A stretch of DNA of 64,000 bases. Origin: Hirudinaria manillensis. Taxonomy: Eukaryota > Annelida > Clitellata > Hirudinida > Hirudinidae. Both the position numbers and the translations under genes were made by a program. Location of the stretch: NCBI GenBank assembly GCA_034509925.1, contig CM067529.1, positions 484,501 to 548,500 on the forward strand, given 5' to 3'. Shown here piece after piece: positions 1 to 19,344 of this stretch (positions are counted from its first letter, which is position 1; each line of letters begins with the position of its first letter). Under the pieces are notes generated by a model, which saw only the letters and a program-made list of their open reading frames with translations, ran no database searches and was not told the origin of the DNA.

Positions 1-8046
<8,046 letters not shown>

Positions 8047-9449
8047 AGACCTCCCCCTCGCCTCGAAGGTCGTTTACGAAAGGCATTCGAAATCGAATCC
8101 GTATGCAAAGTCACTCGAAAAGGCTCCTCCTTTGCCCGGGGTTTTGACCCCTGCGCTCGTCTGCCGACCCCACCCCCTGCATTCCGACTCGGTCCCCGTT
8201 AGATCTTCGGGATTATTTTATTTTTAATTTTATTTTTTTGTTGTCAACGAGAGTTTTGGAGGCGCGTTTTTTTTTTAATTTCATGAAATCATGCTCGTGG
8301 ATTCTTATCCTACATCTGTCTGTCCTATATTTTTGCAAGTTTTCGTTCTTCTGTCGACCATTGCCAACAATAAATGAGGTTATATTTTAATCGCTATCAG
8401 AACTAGTGTTAACTTATTATTAATGTTGTTGTCATCATCATCATCATCATAATCATCATCTGACTCTTCTGACTATTATTAAATTTGTACGAAATCCCCA
8501 CGATCGTTGCTATTTAGAATACATTGTACTTTGCGACATTAGATCCGTCACCAACTATTTTTACTCCTCGCGACTTATTTTTTTCTCTCAAACAAAGTTC
8601 AGTTTGTTGTCCGTAGCTTGCTTAACCGCAACCAGCGTAATACGGTTTCAGTTTACGATTGTCGATTGTTTACGTTTCGTGAGGTCTGTCGAACCAGAAG
8701 ATACGAGATCGGACTGCCAAGTTGGCGTGTAAGTCTGCCCTCGTCCAGTAAGAGCTGGTCATAGTGATTTCTTTTAAAGGAGAGCTGACGGCCAATCACG
8801 GAAAGGGTCAGTGACCTCGTTACCAAAGATAAATAAGGTATTCTATGCAAGCTCCATCCTGGTTGACCAAGGTCGAAGGTCGAATGGTTAATTTGATTTG
8901 AGTGAATGCCTCTTTTATTTTATTTTTTGATGGTGTTTTAATTATTTATTATCTTAAAATTACCACTTTATTGTTGTTGCTATCTATAATGATTTAATAA
9001 TAATAATAACAATAATAATAATATTAATAATAACAATAATAATAATAACAATAATAATAGTAATAATAACAATAATAATAATAATAATAGTAATAATAAC
9101 AATAATAATAACAATAATAATAATAGTAATAATAACAATAATAATAACAATAATAATAATAGTAATAATAACAATAATAATAATAATAACAATAATAATA
9201 ATAATAATAATGCATTTTGACTTGAACCGACAACTGTATTACTGGAGAATAAAAATGAATTTTGTTTCCTAACGAAAGCGATGTTGCGATGTTGCGAATG
9301 ATGAACTTGTAAAGGCCAGAAGGATGTCTTGGTTTAACTTATTTTTTTTTTAATATTAGTAATTTAGGATCCCCAAAAAAGCATAAACCTAGTATCGTAC
9401 TGAACGTTGCTGGCATTTTTAATTTTAAGCATTGAGAGATTCAAGTGAT
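8047..9449. other. USP 3' region and intergenic DNA
   Basis: Contains a probable USP 3' UTR with an AATAAA at 8369-8374, then AT-rich sequence. No open frame with family similarity is seen on either strand. Confidence 0.6.
8997..9212. repeat. (TAA)n array with regular CAA and TAG interruptions
   Basis: About 70 triplets, mainly TAA, with CAA or TAG variants at intervals. Low-complexity reading frames over it are artefacts. Confidence 0.95.
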
Positions 9450-9600
9450 CTGAGTCCCCTTCATTGTTGACCAAATTTCAAGGCAATCGAAGCAAAACAT
9501 ATGCTTGCAGACATCCGTAGTGCTAAGATTCTCGATGTCGTCCAAGCATATATGATGCAAGTGTCATCAGGCACACATTTAGGCGAGCTATTGTTTTGTA
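9450..9600 (-). pseudogene. Decayed Topors-like RING gene fragment
   Basis: On the minus strand the segment reads VPDDTCII, then after a one-base frame change CLDDIENLSTTDVCKHMF and CFDCLEIWSTMKGT. This matches the intact RING gene next to it (10079-10927), which has LSTTDVCSHRFCYDC and WSTMKDTCPLC. The fragment stops before the last CPxC pair and carries at least one frameshift inside the RING. It is the N-terminal part of a dead paralogue. The interval 9601-10078 holds no other recognisable feature. Confidence 0.8.
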
Positions 9601-10078
9601 TGTCTGATATGTACGGCATGTTTGCTGGAGAAATGCGACACAAACTTCAAACTTTCACAACCTGTTAGTGTGGCCGACGTATGAAGAGTGGGGAGGTTGT
9701 TACTCTAACAAGCCTAACGAGTCCACTACGTGAGGTTCTGAAAAAGGATTTGGATTATTAAAAAGCAATGTTTAATGTTTAACATTATATAAATATTGAT
9801 GACTTGCATGCAGTAAATCACGAGGGGGTGTGGAATTTTTATCGTGGCCTGAGAAGGAAATGAATTTTGGATTAAATTATCAGTTTTTTTATTTTTATTT
9901 GATTAATAGTTTATTAATATTATTAATTAATTAATTCAACAGACTTAAATAAACATAAAATTTTTACTTCCAATGAAAATTGCATTTTTACTTAATGGGC
10001 ATAAAAAGAAAAAACAAGTGTATAAAATCTGCAACAATTTATTTAAAAAATCGAGAAATTTATTGAGATGATAAGTTG

Positions 10079-10927
10079 CTAAGAATGACGACTCTTTTTG
10101 ATTCGCGGCTCTAATTCCTCAAACCATCCGTCATCGTAATCATTACCATTATAGTCATCAATATCATCATCATCATCATCGCATTCATCACAAGACCTGG
10201 ATCGTTTTCTAGAAGTCGATACAGTTGCAACTTCTAGCAGGGACTGATCATCATCATGAGATGATATTGCTGGATTATCAAGTAAATCTTCGCTCTGTAC
10301 TTCTGATGTGTTCGGAGTGAAATGTGATGACCGTGGCGGTGTTGATACATCATCTAACCCTATTGCTTCGCCAATGCTATATTCATCTCGAGGGATTTCT
10401 AATCCCGAGATCTCTGAGTCGTCGAAAGCGATATTTGAGGGCGTAGAAAAGTAAATGTCAGTGTCGACACCATCAACATAGTTAACCTCGTCATCGGATA
10501 AACTTCGATCTGGAAAAGGATTATTGAGTACGGACCTCCAATGCTCGAGGCTCGGCAGTCTAAGGATGATATCGTTTACGCGAACCTCGAACTCATCGTC
10601 GTCTTCCTCTTCATCTATATCCGAGTAGTAATCGAGGTCGTCAAGAGTTTCTATGGCGAGGCTGCTACAACTTCCGTCCTCTTTGAAGTCGTAGTATATG
10701 AAGTTGAACCACCTCTTGCAAAGTGGACAAGTGTCCTTCATTGTGGACCAGCGTACGATGCAATCGTAACAAAACCTATGCGAGCAGACGTCTGTTGTAC
10801 TCAGATTCTTGATGAAGCCCAAGCATATGACGCACGGGTCATCAGGTATACTTTCCTCATCATCTTCTTGTCTTATTTTGTTTTCGATCACTTGATTCGT
10901 CGTGTCATTTGGATCAGAAAAGGACAT
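10079..10927 (-). CDS. Topors-like C3HC4 RING protein, 282 aa, single exon
   Basis: Probable E3 ubiquitin (or SUMO) ligase. The RING is near residues 32-72: CVICLGFI, then VCSHRFCYDCIVRWS, then CPLCKRWF, with spacing C-x2-C, C-x-H-x2-C-x2-C, C-x2-C. The RING is followed by FIYYDFKEDGS, the strand that also follows the RING in Topors/PHRF-type proteins. The remainder is acidic (runs of D/E), ending with basic clusters RKRSRS and RIKKSRHS that could be nuclear signals. The start ATG lies at 10925-10927. No intron is needed. It is one of five intact paralogues in the next 16 kb, and the decayed fragment at 9450-9600 is its closest relative here. E3 activity is inferred from the RING only; substrates are unknown. 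Confidence 0.85.
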   Translation of the reverse strand: MSFSDPNDTTNQVIENKIRQEDDEESIPDDPCVICLGFIKNLSTTDVCSHRFCYDCIVRWSTMKDTCPLCKRWFNFIYYDFKEDGSCSSLAIETLDDLDYYSDIDEEEDDDEFEVRVNDIILRLPSLEHWRSVLNNPFPDRSLSDDEVNYVDGVDTDIYFSTPSNIAFDDSEISGLEIPRDEYSIGEAIGLDDVSTPPRSSHFTPNTSEVQSEDLLDNPAISSHDDDQSLLEVATVSTSRKRSRSCDECDDDDDDIDDYNGNDYDDGWFEELEPRIKKSRHS

Positions 10928-12065
10928 TATAAATTCTGGCGAATTTCTTTAAAAGATTATTTCAATCAAGTTTTTATTTTTATTTTGAAATAATTACAGT
11001 GTGAAATTCAACGGATTTAATTGGCAGTGCAGTGCTTTTACCAGCGCTTTATCTGCAGGTATTGAAAAGATCCTAAATATTATTATATTAAACGATTTAT
11101 TTAATATTAATTAATAATTAATTTTTAAAAAAGAATCGAACCTATATATAAGAAGAAATATAAATATAAATTAGGAAGGATTAATTAAAGAAATTTAAAT
11201 TAGGAAATGGAATTAATTGTATATTTTACGAATGTATTTTTTCGTTATACATTTTTGTTTAGTTATGGTGGCGATATTAATTTCCAATTATTAAAACATA
11301 TGTTGTGTTGGTTTATGCTAATTAGAAATTGCTAGACATTCCTTTGGCATTGAGCTACTTTGTCTGTAACCAATTTTATGACCTCAACAAACATGCCTTG
11401 AGACAAACTCATGGTACGTGAAATAGAAAATATTTTTACAACAGATGATCATATTTTGATGTTTCACAATTCTGACTAATAGCAAGGTCTCTTTCAGTTT
11501 CAGCTGAGAAATCCAATGTATTATTGCACGATTATTTTAACCAATTAATTCATTTAAATGACATAATCAAGAAATTCAAAATATTTAAATTAAATTACAA
11601 ATATGTCATAAATCATTACACTTTAATTTTGCAATTACAGAAATCGTGTTTCGTCTTATGAACCTAATTCTCGAAGATGTCTGCATTCTGGACTGTAGAG
11701 TTGTTTATATTTTCGATGAGAATTCATTTCTTTCAAATATTGTAATTTAATCGCATCAAAATAAACTGAAAGTTGTAAGTAATTCGTATGAAAATTATTG
11801 ATTTTTTTAATTTTTGGCGCTTTCTGAAACACCGTCGTCTGATGTAAGTTCGTGATGTAAAGACTGGTGTATAAATTAATATTACCATTTTGATGGCTCA
11901 CTCATCTTCAAGTAATTGATGATGTATTGGCCATCGATTATTTTATACCCACTATGATGAAGTTAGGCTTGATAAGAGAGACTCAAACTTATATAAATAT
12001 GGCTCATCAAATTAGAGACTTCAGTGATCCAGAACTATCTGTTTTGATCATTTGAACATCTAGAG
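10928..12065. other. Intergenic DNA with lectin-type 5' flank
   Basis: AT-rich. From about 11,820 to 12,065 the sequence is a near copy of the 5' flank of the intact lectin at 15363 (compare about 15,130-15,362), including a TATATAAATA element near 11,992. No other gene is seen. Confidence 0.65.
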
Positions 12066-12719
12066 ATGTTGAAAGCTTTTACCTTTGTCGTCTTGGTTGC
12101 TCTGCAACTCTACCAAGGAATGGGAGAAAGTGGTGAGTTAAGTGTGGATTATTTCGAGTTTGTAATCATTTCAAGTCAAATTATTAAACGATTTCAGATG
12201 CAGCGGTTTCACTAAAGACGGTAACAAGTGTTACAGGGCATATTCTACCAAATCGAATTGGGAGGCTGCTCACGAAACTTGCCGCAAACAGAACGCACAT
12301 CTTGTTGTTGTAAGGGATGCTACTGCCAATGGTCCTCTTTACAAGGCAGTCGAACCATTCAAAGGTAATGATAACACAGTTTTACATAACGATTTCAAAA
12401 TCCAAGATTAATTCAGCTCCGAATTTAATTCTAAATTAATTCACAAATACATCCTCCAGCAACCTGCTCGGAAAACCAGGACAAAACCCCGGGCTTTTGG
12501 ACTGCCGGAAAGAGAGATTGTGATATCAACAACTTTGTGTGGGTGACCAGCCATGGTACAAAATGGCCAATGTCTTACACCAACTGGAACGTAGGAGAGC
12601 CAAACAATGCTAAAGGAAACGAAAATTGTGTCCATGTCATTGCTTCTGACAGCAAGGTTGGCTAGAACGATACTCCCTGCACTTTCGATTACTGCTTTGT
12701 GTGTGAGGTTGACCTCTAA
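12066..12719 (+). pseudogene. C-type lectin copy 1, broken by a deletion and a stop
   Basis: Three exons matching the intact copy at 15363-16041: 12066-12132 (signal peptide MLKAFTFVVLVALQLYQGMG), 12198-12364 and 12460-12719. Exon 2 lacks 19 bases just after ATGCAG (near 12203) relative to the intact copy. This removes the CPPCPSG segment and shifts the frame. Exon 3 has TAG at 12663-12665 where the intact copy has TGG in GWND. Splice sites, TATA element and most codons are otherwise preserved, so inactivation looks recent. An AATAAA lies at 12833-12838. An active product could arise only by unusual splicing. Confidence 0.88.
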
Positions 12720-13717
12720 AGGAACGGCCTTGGTCTCACGAATCATCTGAAATGAGAAACGGATTAAAGAAATCTATTTTGAACTAACAAAATTTTAACG
12801 ATGAATTTTTAATTCATAAATTAATCTTGGCAAATAAAGAAAAAATTATATTACAAAAAGTTATTCCGAAAATTTGAAGGTTCGAAATAAATGATAATTT
12901 TGGCACACAGAAACAGTGTCTTTATCCACTATGGTTACATTTTCTTATAAAGCATAAACCGCAGGAAGATTGAAAATGTTTTGGAAATTTCCGACTGCTG
13001 TTATGATTACATGAAGAGTAAGTGGGAGTAAAATTGAAGAATTAGATGGAAGTTTTGAAATAAATTGATAAATAATTAATGCGAATATTGTGATTTTATA
13101 TTACTTCTGACCTTCATTTATCGATTGCCTCATGAGAACATCAATAGCTACAACCACAACAACTCTTTCAACATAACAATAATATCTTTCAATAACATCG
13201 AATTTTTAACAAAAAGTGCGAACACGCATTATATCGTGATATTTCTATGATAACGTTCGCGATAGGAGGAAAATGGCTGCACTTCGACCCTGTTCTGGAG
13301 TGGATGTAAATTTGACAATTAAGCATCTTAAGTTTTTAATCTTTTTTATTGTCCTAGTACAAATTGTGTAAATGAGATTTGAACTTGCAAACCCGATAAA
13401 GGATGATGGCAAAGCGCTGCTGGTCAGAGTTTTGTTGTATAAATTTAAGTCTAATGGAAGATCATTTTTACGAGATCGATTGGATAACGTCGGGGCTTGG
13501 ACAAACATCTCACAGAATGCAATGCAGTTTATCAAAATAAATGTTCCTGTTTTGATGGTTCGTATCTCAATTTCAATCAATTATTACGTGATTCGATGCT
13601 GAATGAGCATCAAAATATTGTTAGTGAAAAACAAAGCTGAAAAAGTATAAATACGAGTCCTCGAGTTAAGTATTTCATAATCCAGAATTCTCTGTTCTAG
13701 CAGTTTACACTTAAAGG
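12720..13717. other. Intergenic DNA between lectin copies 1 and 2
   Basis: AT-rich, no recognisable gene. Short open frames near 13245-13602 on both strands overlap each other and resemble no family I know. A TATAAATA element about 80 bp before the copy-2 start is the likely promoter of that copy. Confidence 0.5.
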
Positions 13718-14384
13718 ATGTTGAAATCCCTTTTTATGTTCGTCGTTGCTTTGCAACTCTTCCAAGGAATGGGACAAGGTGATAAAGAATTAACATTATT
13801 TCAAATCGTTAGTGATTTTTAAATTAAATTTGGAGCTGAACCAAAAATTTCAGAAAACTCAGAATGCCCACATTGTCCTAGTGGTTTCACTAAAGACGGT
13901 ACCAAATGTTACAGGGCATATTCTACCAAATTGAATTGGGAGGCTGCTCACGAAACTTGCCGCAAACAGAACGCACATCTTGTTGTTGTAAGGGATGGTC
14001 CTCTTTACAAGGCAGTTGAACATTAAAAGGTAATGTTATATTCGTAATTATCCTACTAGAATTACAAATTGCAGTTTGAAAATTGAAGATTTATAAATTA
14101 ATTATCAAAAACATCCACCAGCGAAATGCACGGAGAACCAGGACAACGTGCCGGGTTTCTGGACTGACGGAAAGAGAGATTGCGCTACCAACAACTTCGT
14201 GTGGGTGACCAGCCAAGGTACAAAATGGCCAATGTCTTACACCAACTGGCGCAAAGGAGAACCAAACAATGCCAAGGAATACGAAAATTGTGTCCATGCC
14301 ATTGCTGACGGCAGCGACAATATTGGCTGGAATGATACTCCCTGCAATTTCGATTACTGCTTTGTGTGTGAGGTTGACCTCTGA
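13718..14384 (+). pseudogene. C-type lectin copy 2, frameshift at the end of exon 2
   Basis: Exons 13718-13778 (signal peptide MLKSLFMFVVALQLFQGMGQ), 13854-14029 and 14122-14384. Exon 2 lost 12 bases in frame (the ATAN-like segment) and one C before its end, turning the GAACCATTA of the intact copy into GAACATTA. In the ancestral frame this gives TAA at 14024-14026, just before the donor. Exon 3 is fully open and retains the EPN sugar-specificity motif, GWND and the C-terminal CFVCEVDL. Either a very recent pseudogene or a gene that yields a truncated product; RNA data would decide. Flanks after the gene are shared with copy 3. Confidence 0.75.
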
Positions 14385-15308
14385 AGGAACGGCCATGGTC
14401 TCACGAATCATCTGAAATGTAAAACGGATTAAAGAAATTTCATAGAATTCTAACGATGAATTTTTAATTCATTCAATATTATTTGCAAATAAAAGTGAAA
14501 TAAACAAATAAAATTACATTTTATTCATTTAACCGTGGTTATTAGATCTAAGAGATAAGAGTTGAAAGTTATGTCCGTGACATTGACTAATGTTCATTTT
14601 TATGACTTCGATAAAAAGCATTGAGTGAGACAAACTGAGGAGACTTGATAGGAAGACCGCTGCCACAGCAATATGTTTCTTTTATGTTGATGAATCATTG
14701 ACAAAAACTGGTACACCAAGAGATATGTGGAGAGTTAAAACCACCAAGGACATTGCTGAATATAAAGATTTAAAAGATAAATATATTTTATTAACTGCTT
14801 ACTCAATTAATTATGATCAAATATGTGAATTAGAAATTTAAAAAATTTTGAAACAAAATATCACCTATAAACGGCCAAAGTGGTGATTAAAAATATTCAA
14901 ATGTAATGAAAATTTGAGAATAGTTCATTTAAATATAAAATTCAAGACCACTTCAAGGAAAAAAAATTGCTTTCTTTTGTTTTATCAGTAAAATCAGGCT
15001 CTTCTCAGAGTTTTAAAATTCTGATAATATATTCCTAATGTGAAAGAAGTTCAAAATAAACTCAATGGCGCAAGTAATTCGTATGACAATGATTGATGTT
15101 TGAGACCAATTTTTGTTTCACTATTTTTGGCGCTTTCTGAAACACCGTCGTCTGATGTGGACGCATATGTTCGTGATGTAAAGACTGGTGTAGAAATTAA
15201 TATTACCATTTTGATGGCTCACTCATCTTCAAGTAATTGATGATGAATTGGCCATCGATTATTTTATACCCACTATGATGAAGTTAGGCTTGATAAGAGA
15301 CTCAAACT
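14385..15308. other. Intergenic DNA, duplicated lectin flanks
   Basis: The segment near 14,570-14,800 resembles about 16,220-16,440 downstream of copy 3. The segment from about 15,090 resembles 11,780-12,060. These are duplicated flanks; no gene is seen. Confidence 0.55.
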
Positions 15309-15318
15309 TATATAAATA
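15309..15318 (+). promoter_or_regulatory. TATA element of lectin copy 3
   Basis: TATATAAATA lies 45-54 bp before the start codon. The same element is present at the same place in copy 1 and, as TATAAATA, before the start codons of copies 2 and 4. Confidence 0.6.
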
Positions 15319-15362
15319 TGGCTCATCAAATTACAGACTTCAGTGATCCAGAACTATCTGAG

Positions 15363-16041
15363 ATGTTGAAAGCTTTTACCTTTGTCGTCTTGGTTGCTCT
15401 GCAACTCTACCAAGGAATGGGAGAAAGTGGTGAGTTAAGTTTGGATTATTTCGAGTTTATAATTATTTTAAGTTAAATTATTAAACGATTTCAGATGCAG
15501 AATGCCCACCTTGTCCTAGCGGTTTTACTAAAGACGGTACCAAATGTTACAGGGCATATTCTACCAAATTGAATTGGGAGGCTGCTCACGAAACTTGCAG
15601 CAAACAGAACGCACATCTTGTTGTTGTAAAGGATGCTGCTACCAATGACCCTCTTTACAAGGCAGTCGAACCATTAAAAGGTAATGATAACACAGTTTTA
15701 CATATTACATACAATTTCAAAATCCAAGATTAATTCAGCTCCGAATTTAATTCTAAATTAATTCACAAATACATCCTCCAGCAACCTGCTCGGAAAACCA
15801 GGACAAAACCCCGGGCTTTTGGACTGCCGGAAAGAGAGATTGTGATACCAACAACTTTGTGTGGGTGACCAGCCATGGTACAAAATGGCCAATGTCTTAC
15901 ACCAACTGGAACGTAGGAGAGCCAAACAATGCTAAAGGAAACGAAAATTGTGTCCATGTCATTGCTTCTGACAGCAAGGTCGGCTGGAACGATACTCCCT
16001 GCACTTTCAATTACTGCTTTGTGTGTGAGGTTGACCTCTAA
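15363..16041 (+). CDS. Secreted C-type lectin, copy 3, intact, 170 aa
   Basis: Exons 15363-15429, 15495-15680 and 15782-16041 join in frame (513 bp). Residues 1-20 form a hydrophobic signal peptide, so the protein is probably secreted. One C-type lectin domain follows: the N-terminal pair in AECPPCPSGF, then CYRAYSTKLNWEAAHETC in exon 2; exon 3 has CSENQ, VWVTS, WPMSYTNWNVGEPNNA, the calcium-site GWNDTPC and the terminal CFVCEVDL. EPN with WND is the combination linked to mannose-type sugar binding in this family, so calcium-dependent glycan recognition is likely; the exact ligand is inference. Its neighbours are broken copies of the same gene. An AATAAA lies at 16166-16171. Confidence 0.92.
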
Positions 16042-16494
16042 AGGAACGGCCATGGTCTCACGAATCATCTGAAATGAGAAACGGATTCAAGAAATTTATT
16101 TCATAAAATTTTGAACTAACAAAATTTTAACGATAAATTTTCAATATATTCATTAGCATAATGAGAATAAAATTACGTTTTATTCGATCAATTGTGGTTA
16201 TTAGATCTGAAAGTAGAAAGTTATTTCCATTGACATTGATTGTCATCTAATAGTTCGATGAAAACATTCTATAAAACGTTGTTTGACAAACTGCGGAGAC
16301 TCGAAAGGGAATGTTAGAATAACATGCTTCTATTTTGAATGAATCATTGAAAACATTTGGTAAACTCAGAGGTATGTGGAGAATTAAAACCTCCAAGAAC
16401 TTTATTAAATATAAAGGATTTAAAGAATAAATAAAATTTATTAATTGGTTCATAATTTAGTTATGGTAAAATATGAGAAGTAGAAATTGTAAAA

Positions 16495-16735
16495 TTTAAC
16501 AAGGACAACAAACCGAGTTTCTAGACTAGATGGGTGAGAGCTAACTCAAGTCAAACATTCGTGTGGATGGTCAGTGGGGCTAACAGAAAGCCGATGCGAG
16601 TCGTTACCTAGCTTAGTGTAGAGCCAAACAATGTCGGGAAAAAGGAACATTGCAACTCTTTTGTGAGTAGCATAAGTTCCGACTGGAGAGACCCACCCTG
16701 CAATAATATATACTGCGTTATCTGTGAAAAAAATA
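16495..16735 (+). pseudogene. Eroded lone exon 3 of a C-type lectin
   Basis: The plus strand reads a diverged lectin exon 3: ENQ-like start, FVWMVSGANRKPM, then a stop near the YTNW position, EPNNVGKKEHCNSF, DWRDPPCNNIYC and VICEK. It keeps the EPN and cysteine spacing but has an internal stop, and no exons 1-2 are seen before it. It is more diverged from copies 1-4 than they are from each other, so it is an older copy. Confidence 0.75.
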
Positions 16736-16741
16736 TGCGAA

Positions 16742-17126
16742 AACAGTGGTTGAACCTCACAAGATATTTATGAAATCTAAGAATATATTCAGAAATTCGT
16801 AAACATTTTAACAACATAATTTAACATTTTGCGATAACTAAAGCAATAGCCCAATAATATTGCGTCTAATTCTGCTTGTTCTAAACTTTAACAATAGGGA
16901 GGTGTTAAAAAACGCGAAAAAAAATGATATATAAACAATTTTATTTTCAAATTTTACGAGTGTATTTGGTTCAAAAAACTAACTAATTTCATCCAGTTAA
17001 ATTCACTATTAGAAAAGACCAAACAGAAAAAAAGCGTATATATGACTAGCATCAGTGTCATTACTAGGATATTTACAAAATTTATTCATTCAACATCAGT
17101 TTTTTATAAATCTCAACAAATAAGTT
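16742..17126. other. AT-rich spacer
   Basis: No coding or RNA signal is seen between the lectin remnant and the end of the next RING gene. Confidence 0.5.
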
Positions 17127-18312
17127 TCAGAGGCATTCGTCAATTATCTCCTTTTTTTTTGGCTGACCGTCGTAACCATCGTAACCATCGTATTGGTCAC
17201 TCTTACGTTTGGTGCCTCTCGAGACTTGAACTTCCCTGGTCTTTTCCTCATTTTGTAGTTGTAGACTGAAATTGTTGTTAGAATATTTAGTTGGTCTCTA
17301 AAGTTACTTTATAAATAGATAGATATTCTGGCATAATTAAAGTATATTATAAATTAGCTACGACTTTGGTCTAGATTAAAGAAAATAATTTATCTCCATA
17401 TTAAAAGTTGGGACTATGAAATGCAGAATCGAAAAGTGAACCCAATGATCTACCCCTAAAAATAATTTGTCCTGATCATCAAGCTATGCAAGAGAACGTT
17501 AAATACCATACTACCACTACTAATACATCTATTTTCAAAACGTCCTACTGGGACCTCTTTCTCTCTCTGTTGATTGTCCCTTTGGACATGTCATTCATCA
17601 AATCAGCATCGAGTCTAAGCCTTTTTCAAAGGCTGGAGAAAAGCATGCAAATATTTCCGCAGCTTTTAATCTATTTGTTTAGCGCAAAAGTATTTTAATC
17701 ATTTTTCTTAATCAGCTACTATTACTATTACCGTCTGAACTAAATTGCAGTAAACACGCTTATATGACTGAGATAAATTCCTAAGATGCAGCTTTTCAAT
17801 TATTTGTTAAAAACTTAATTTACTAACTTTTCTGTCTCCCTTTTCACATCGTATTCTTCGAATGACAAATCACCCCCGACGTTGTGGTAAATAAGCTTAA
17901 AAGTCGTATTGCATACTGGACATAAACACTTCCTGTGAGCCCAATCCTTAATGCACTTGAAGCAAAACTTGTGGAGGCAGACGTCCAAAGAGGCAAGGTC
18001 GACGAAATCATCGAGACAGATCGGACATTCCATTTCGGGTGGAATCTCGTCTTGCAACTCTACTGCATATTCGCTTTCTGGCACTTTGTAAATGTCGTAG
18101 ACGTAATCATCCTTAATGTTGTACAAAACGTTCATGTACGGTCTATCACACCTAGGACACACAGCTCCGTGTTCTATGTTTTTGCTCCATTTGAAGATGC
18201 AATGAAAGCAGTAACTGTGGAGGCAAGAATCCAGGCTTGCTTTGGATTGAATGCCAGATTTGCATATGGCACACTTTTCTATATTATTTACTGGCGTGCC
18301 AATCTGTGTCAT
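17127..18312 (-). CDS. Double-RING Topors-like protein, two exons, 207 aa
   Basis: Exon 1 is 18312 down to 17828, exon 2 is 17265 down to 17127 (TGA). RING 1, near residues 14-56: CAICKSGI, CLHSYCFHC, CPRC. RING 2, near 95-137: CPICLDDF, CLHKFCFKC, CPVC. Both are C3HC4 and each is followed by a conserved Y/H-N-hydrophobic strand (VLYNIKDD, IYHNVGGD). The final exon encodes RGTKRKSD plus PKKKE, a likely nuclear signal, and matches the last exon of the plus-strand paralogue at 25178-26833 (RRGTKRKSD). That paralogue has an acidic middle exon of 372 bp; none is recognisable here, but exon 1 ends in phase 2 and the last exon starts in the matching phase, so direct splicing keeps frame. E3 ligase role is inferred from the RINGs. 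Confidence 0.82.
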
Positions 18313-18496
18313 TTTGTCGAAAGGAATTTAAACTTTAAGGTTGATAATGCTTCTATTTAATAATAGGAAAATACATTACCTAGAAATACATTATGTTTTT
18401 CCAAAGAAAAGAAATCATGTTTAGGTTAAAGTCGAAATTGATGTTTAAAATTTTATTAATCTGTTATTTTATTAAACGACAATAAATTTTGGATTT

Positions 18497-18572
18497 ATTA
18501 AATTTAATTTATATTTTAAATTATATTAAATTTAATTTATATTTTAAATTATATTAAATTTAATTTATATTC
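18497..18572. repeat. Tandem repeat of a 28-bp AT-only unit
   Basis: About 2.7 copies of a unit beginning ATTAAATTTAATTTATATTT, read directly from the sequence. Confidence 0.85.
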
Positions 18573-18599
18573 AACATGAATTGTTTGGAGATGAACAAA

Positions 18600-18666
18600 T
18601 GAACGCTGTGGATCACCTGGAGCTGCTTCAGAGTTGAAGCCTTGTTGACTCGAATTTGATATTTTC
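18600..18666 (-). pseudogene. N-terminal remnant of a RING paralogue, start codon lost
   Basis: Minus strand reads ISNSSQQGFNSEAAPGD, aligned with MSNSSQQSVNSDDSVPD at the start of the intact gene at 19345-20163. The initiator ATG is ATA here. No RING follows. A short fossil of the same family. Confidence 0.6.
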
Positions 18667-19344
18667 CCAAATTAATTACCAAACTGATAAAAAAAAACCT
18701 AAATAATCTTTAATTTCTGCTTAGAAAAGTTGATTAGGAACCTTGCTTTCCTTTAAAATTTTATTAATTAAAATAATAAAACTAATTTATCACTTAACAG
18801 TTATCATTACTAGTTAATATAGCATTAATAAAATTATGTTAGTCTTAAGACTGGAATCATTCTAAGCTAGTGAATTGATGGGTATCCTATGCTTCCATTT
18901 CCTATGTATTCAAAATAAATGTACGAACACCTTTTAACTAATCAATTTCAAGTCGATTCTGTGAAGCAATCAAAGCAATCGTCATCTTTGAGTTAAATTT
19001 ATTAAAGCACGACTTAAAGAAAATATTTAAAAAAATTCTTTGTTCGAATAAAGGAAAAAAAAACACACACCAACGTAGCCGAGCAATAAACACGCTTCGA
19101 AAGATATTAAATTATAAAAGATTAAAGCCGGTTCAGAAAGGGTGCAAAGTTGGTTTGCAGCTGATACTGAACGATGAAACTTCTTCATTAGTTGTCATTA
19201 TCGCTGTACAAATGTCAATGACTTGGATATTGGGATTTATTGCTTTAAGCTAAACAAAAATTCACAATTGCCGGAACAAATCGTTCATTAAACCTGTCTT
19301 TCTTCTCTCTTGCGGCGTAAAAGTAGCTCGAAAGTTGCTGAAAA

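Larger units (their letters stand above)
18313..19344. other. Intergenic DNA between two minus-strand RING genes
   Basis: AT-rich. Holds a short tandem repeat at 18497-18572 and a RING N-terminal remnant at 18600-18666. Nothing else is recognised. Confidence 0.55.

Noticed and set aside
8980-9233. Poly-Leu and poly-Tyr minus frames
   Set aside because: TAA/CAA triplet repeat artefact.
13245-13602. Overlapping 111-aa and 76-aa frames on opposite strands
   Set aside because: They overlap each other, resemble no family and lie between lectin copies in AT-rich DNA.
17042-17269. 75-aa plus frame
   Set aside because: It is the antisense of the last exon of the minus-strand double-RING gene.
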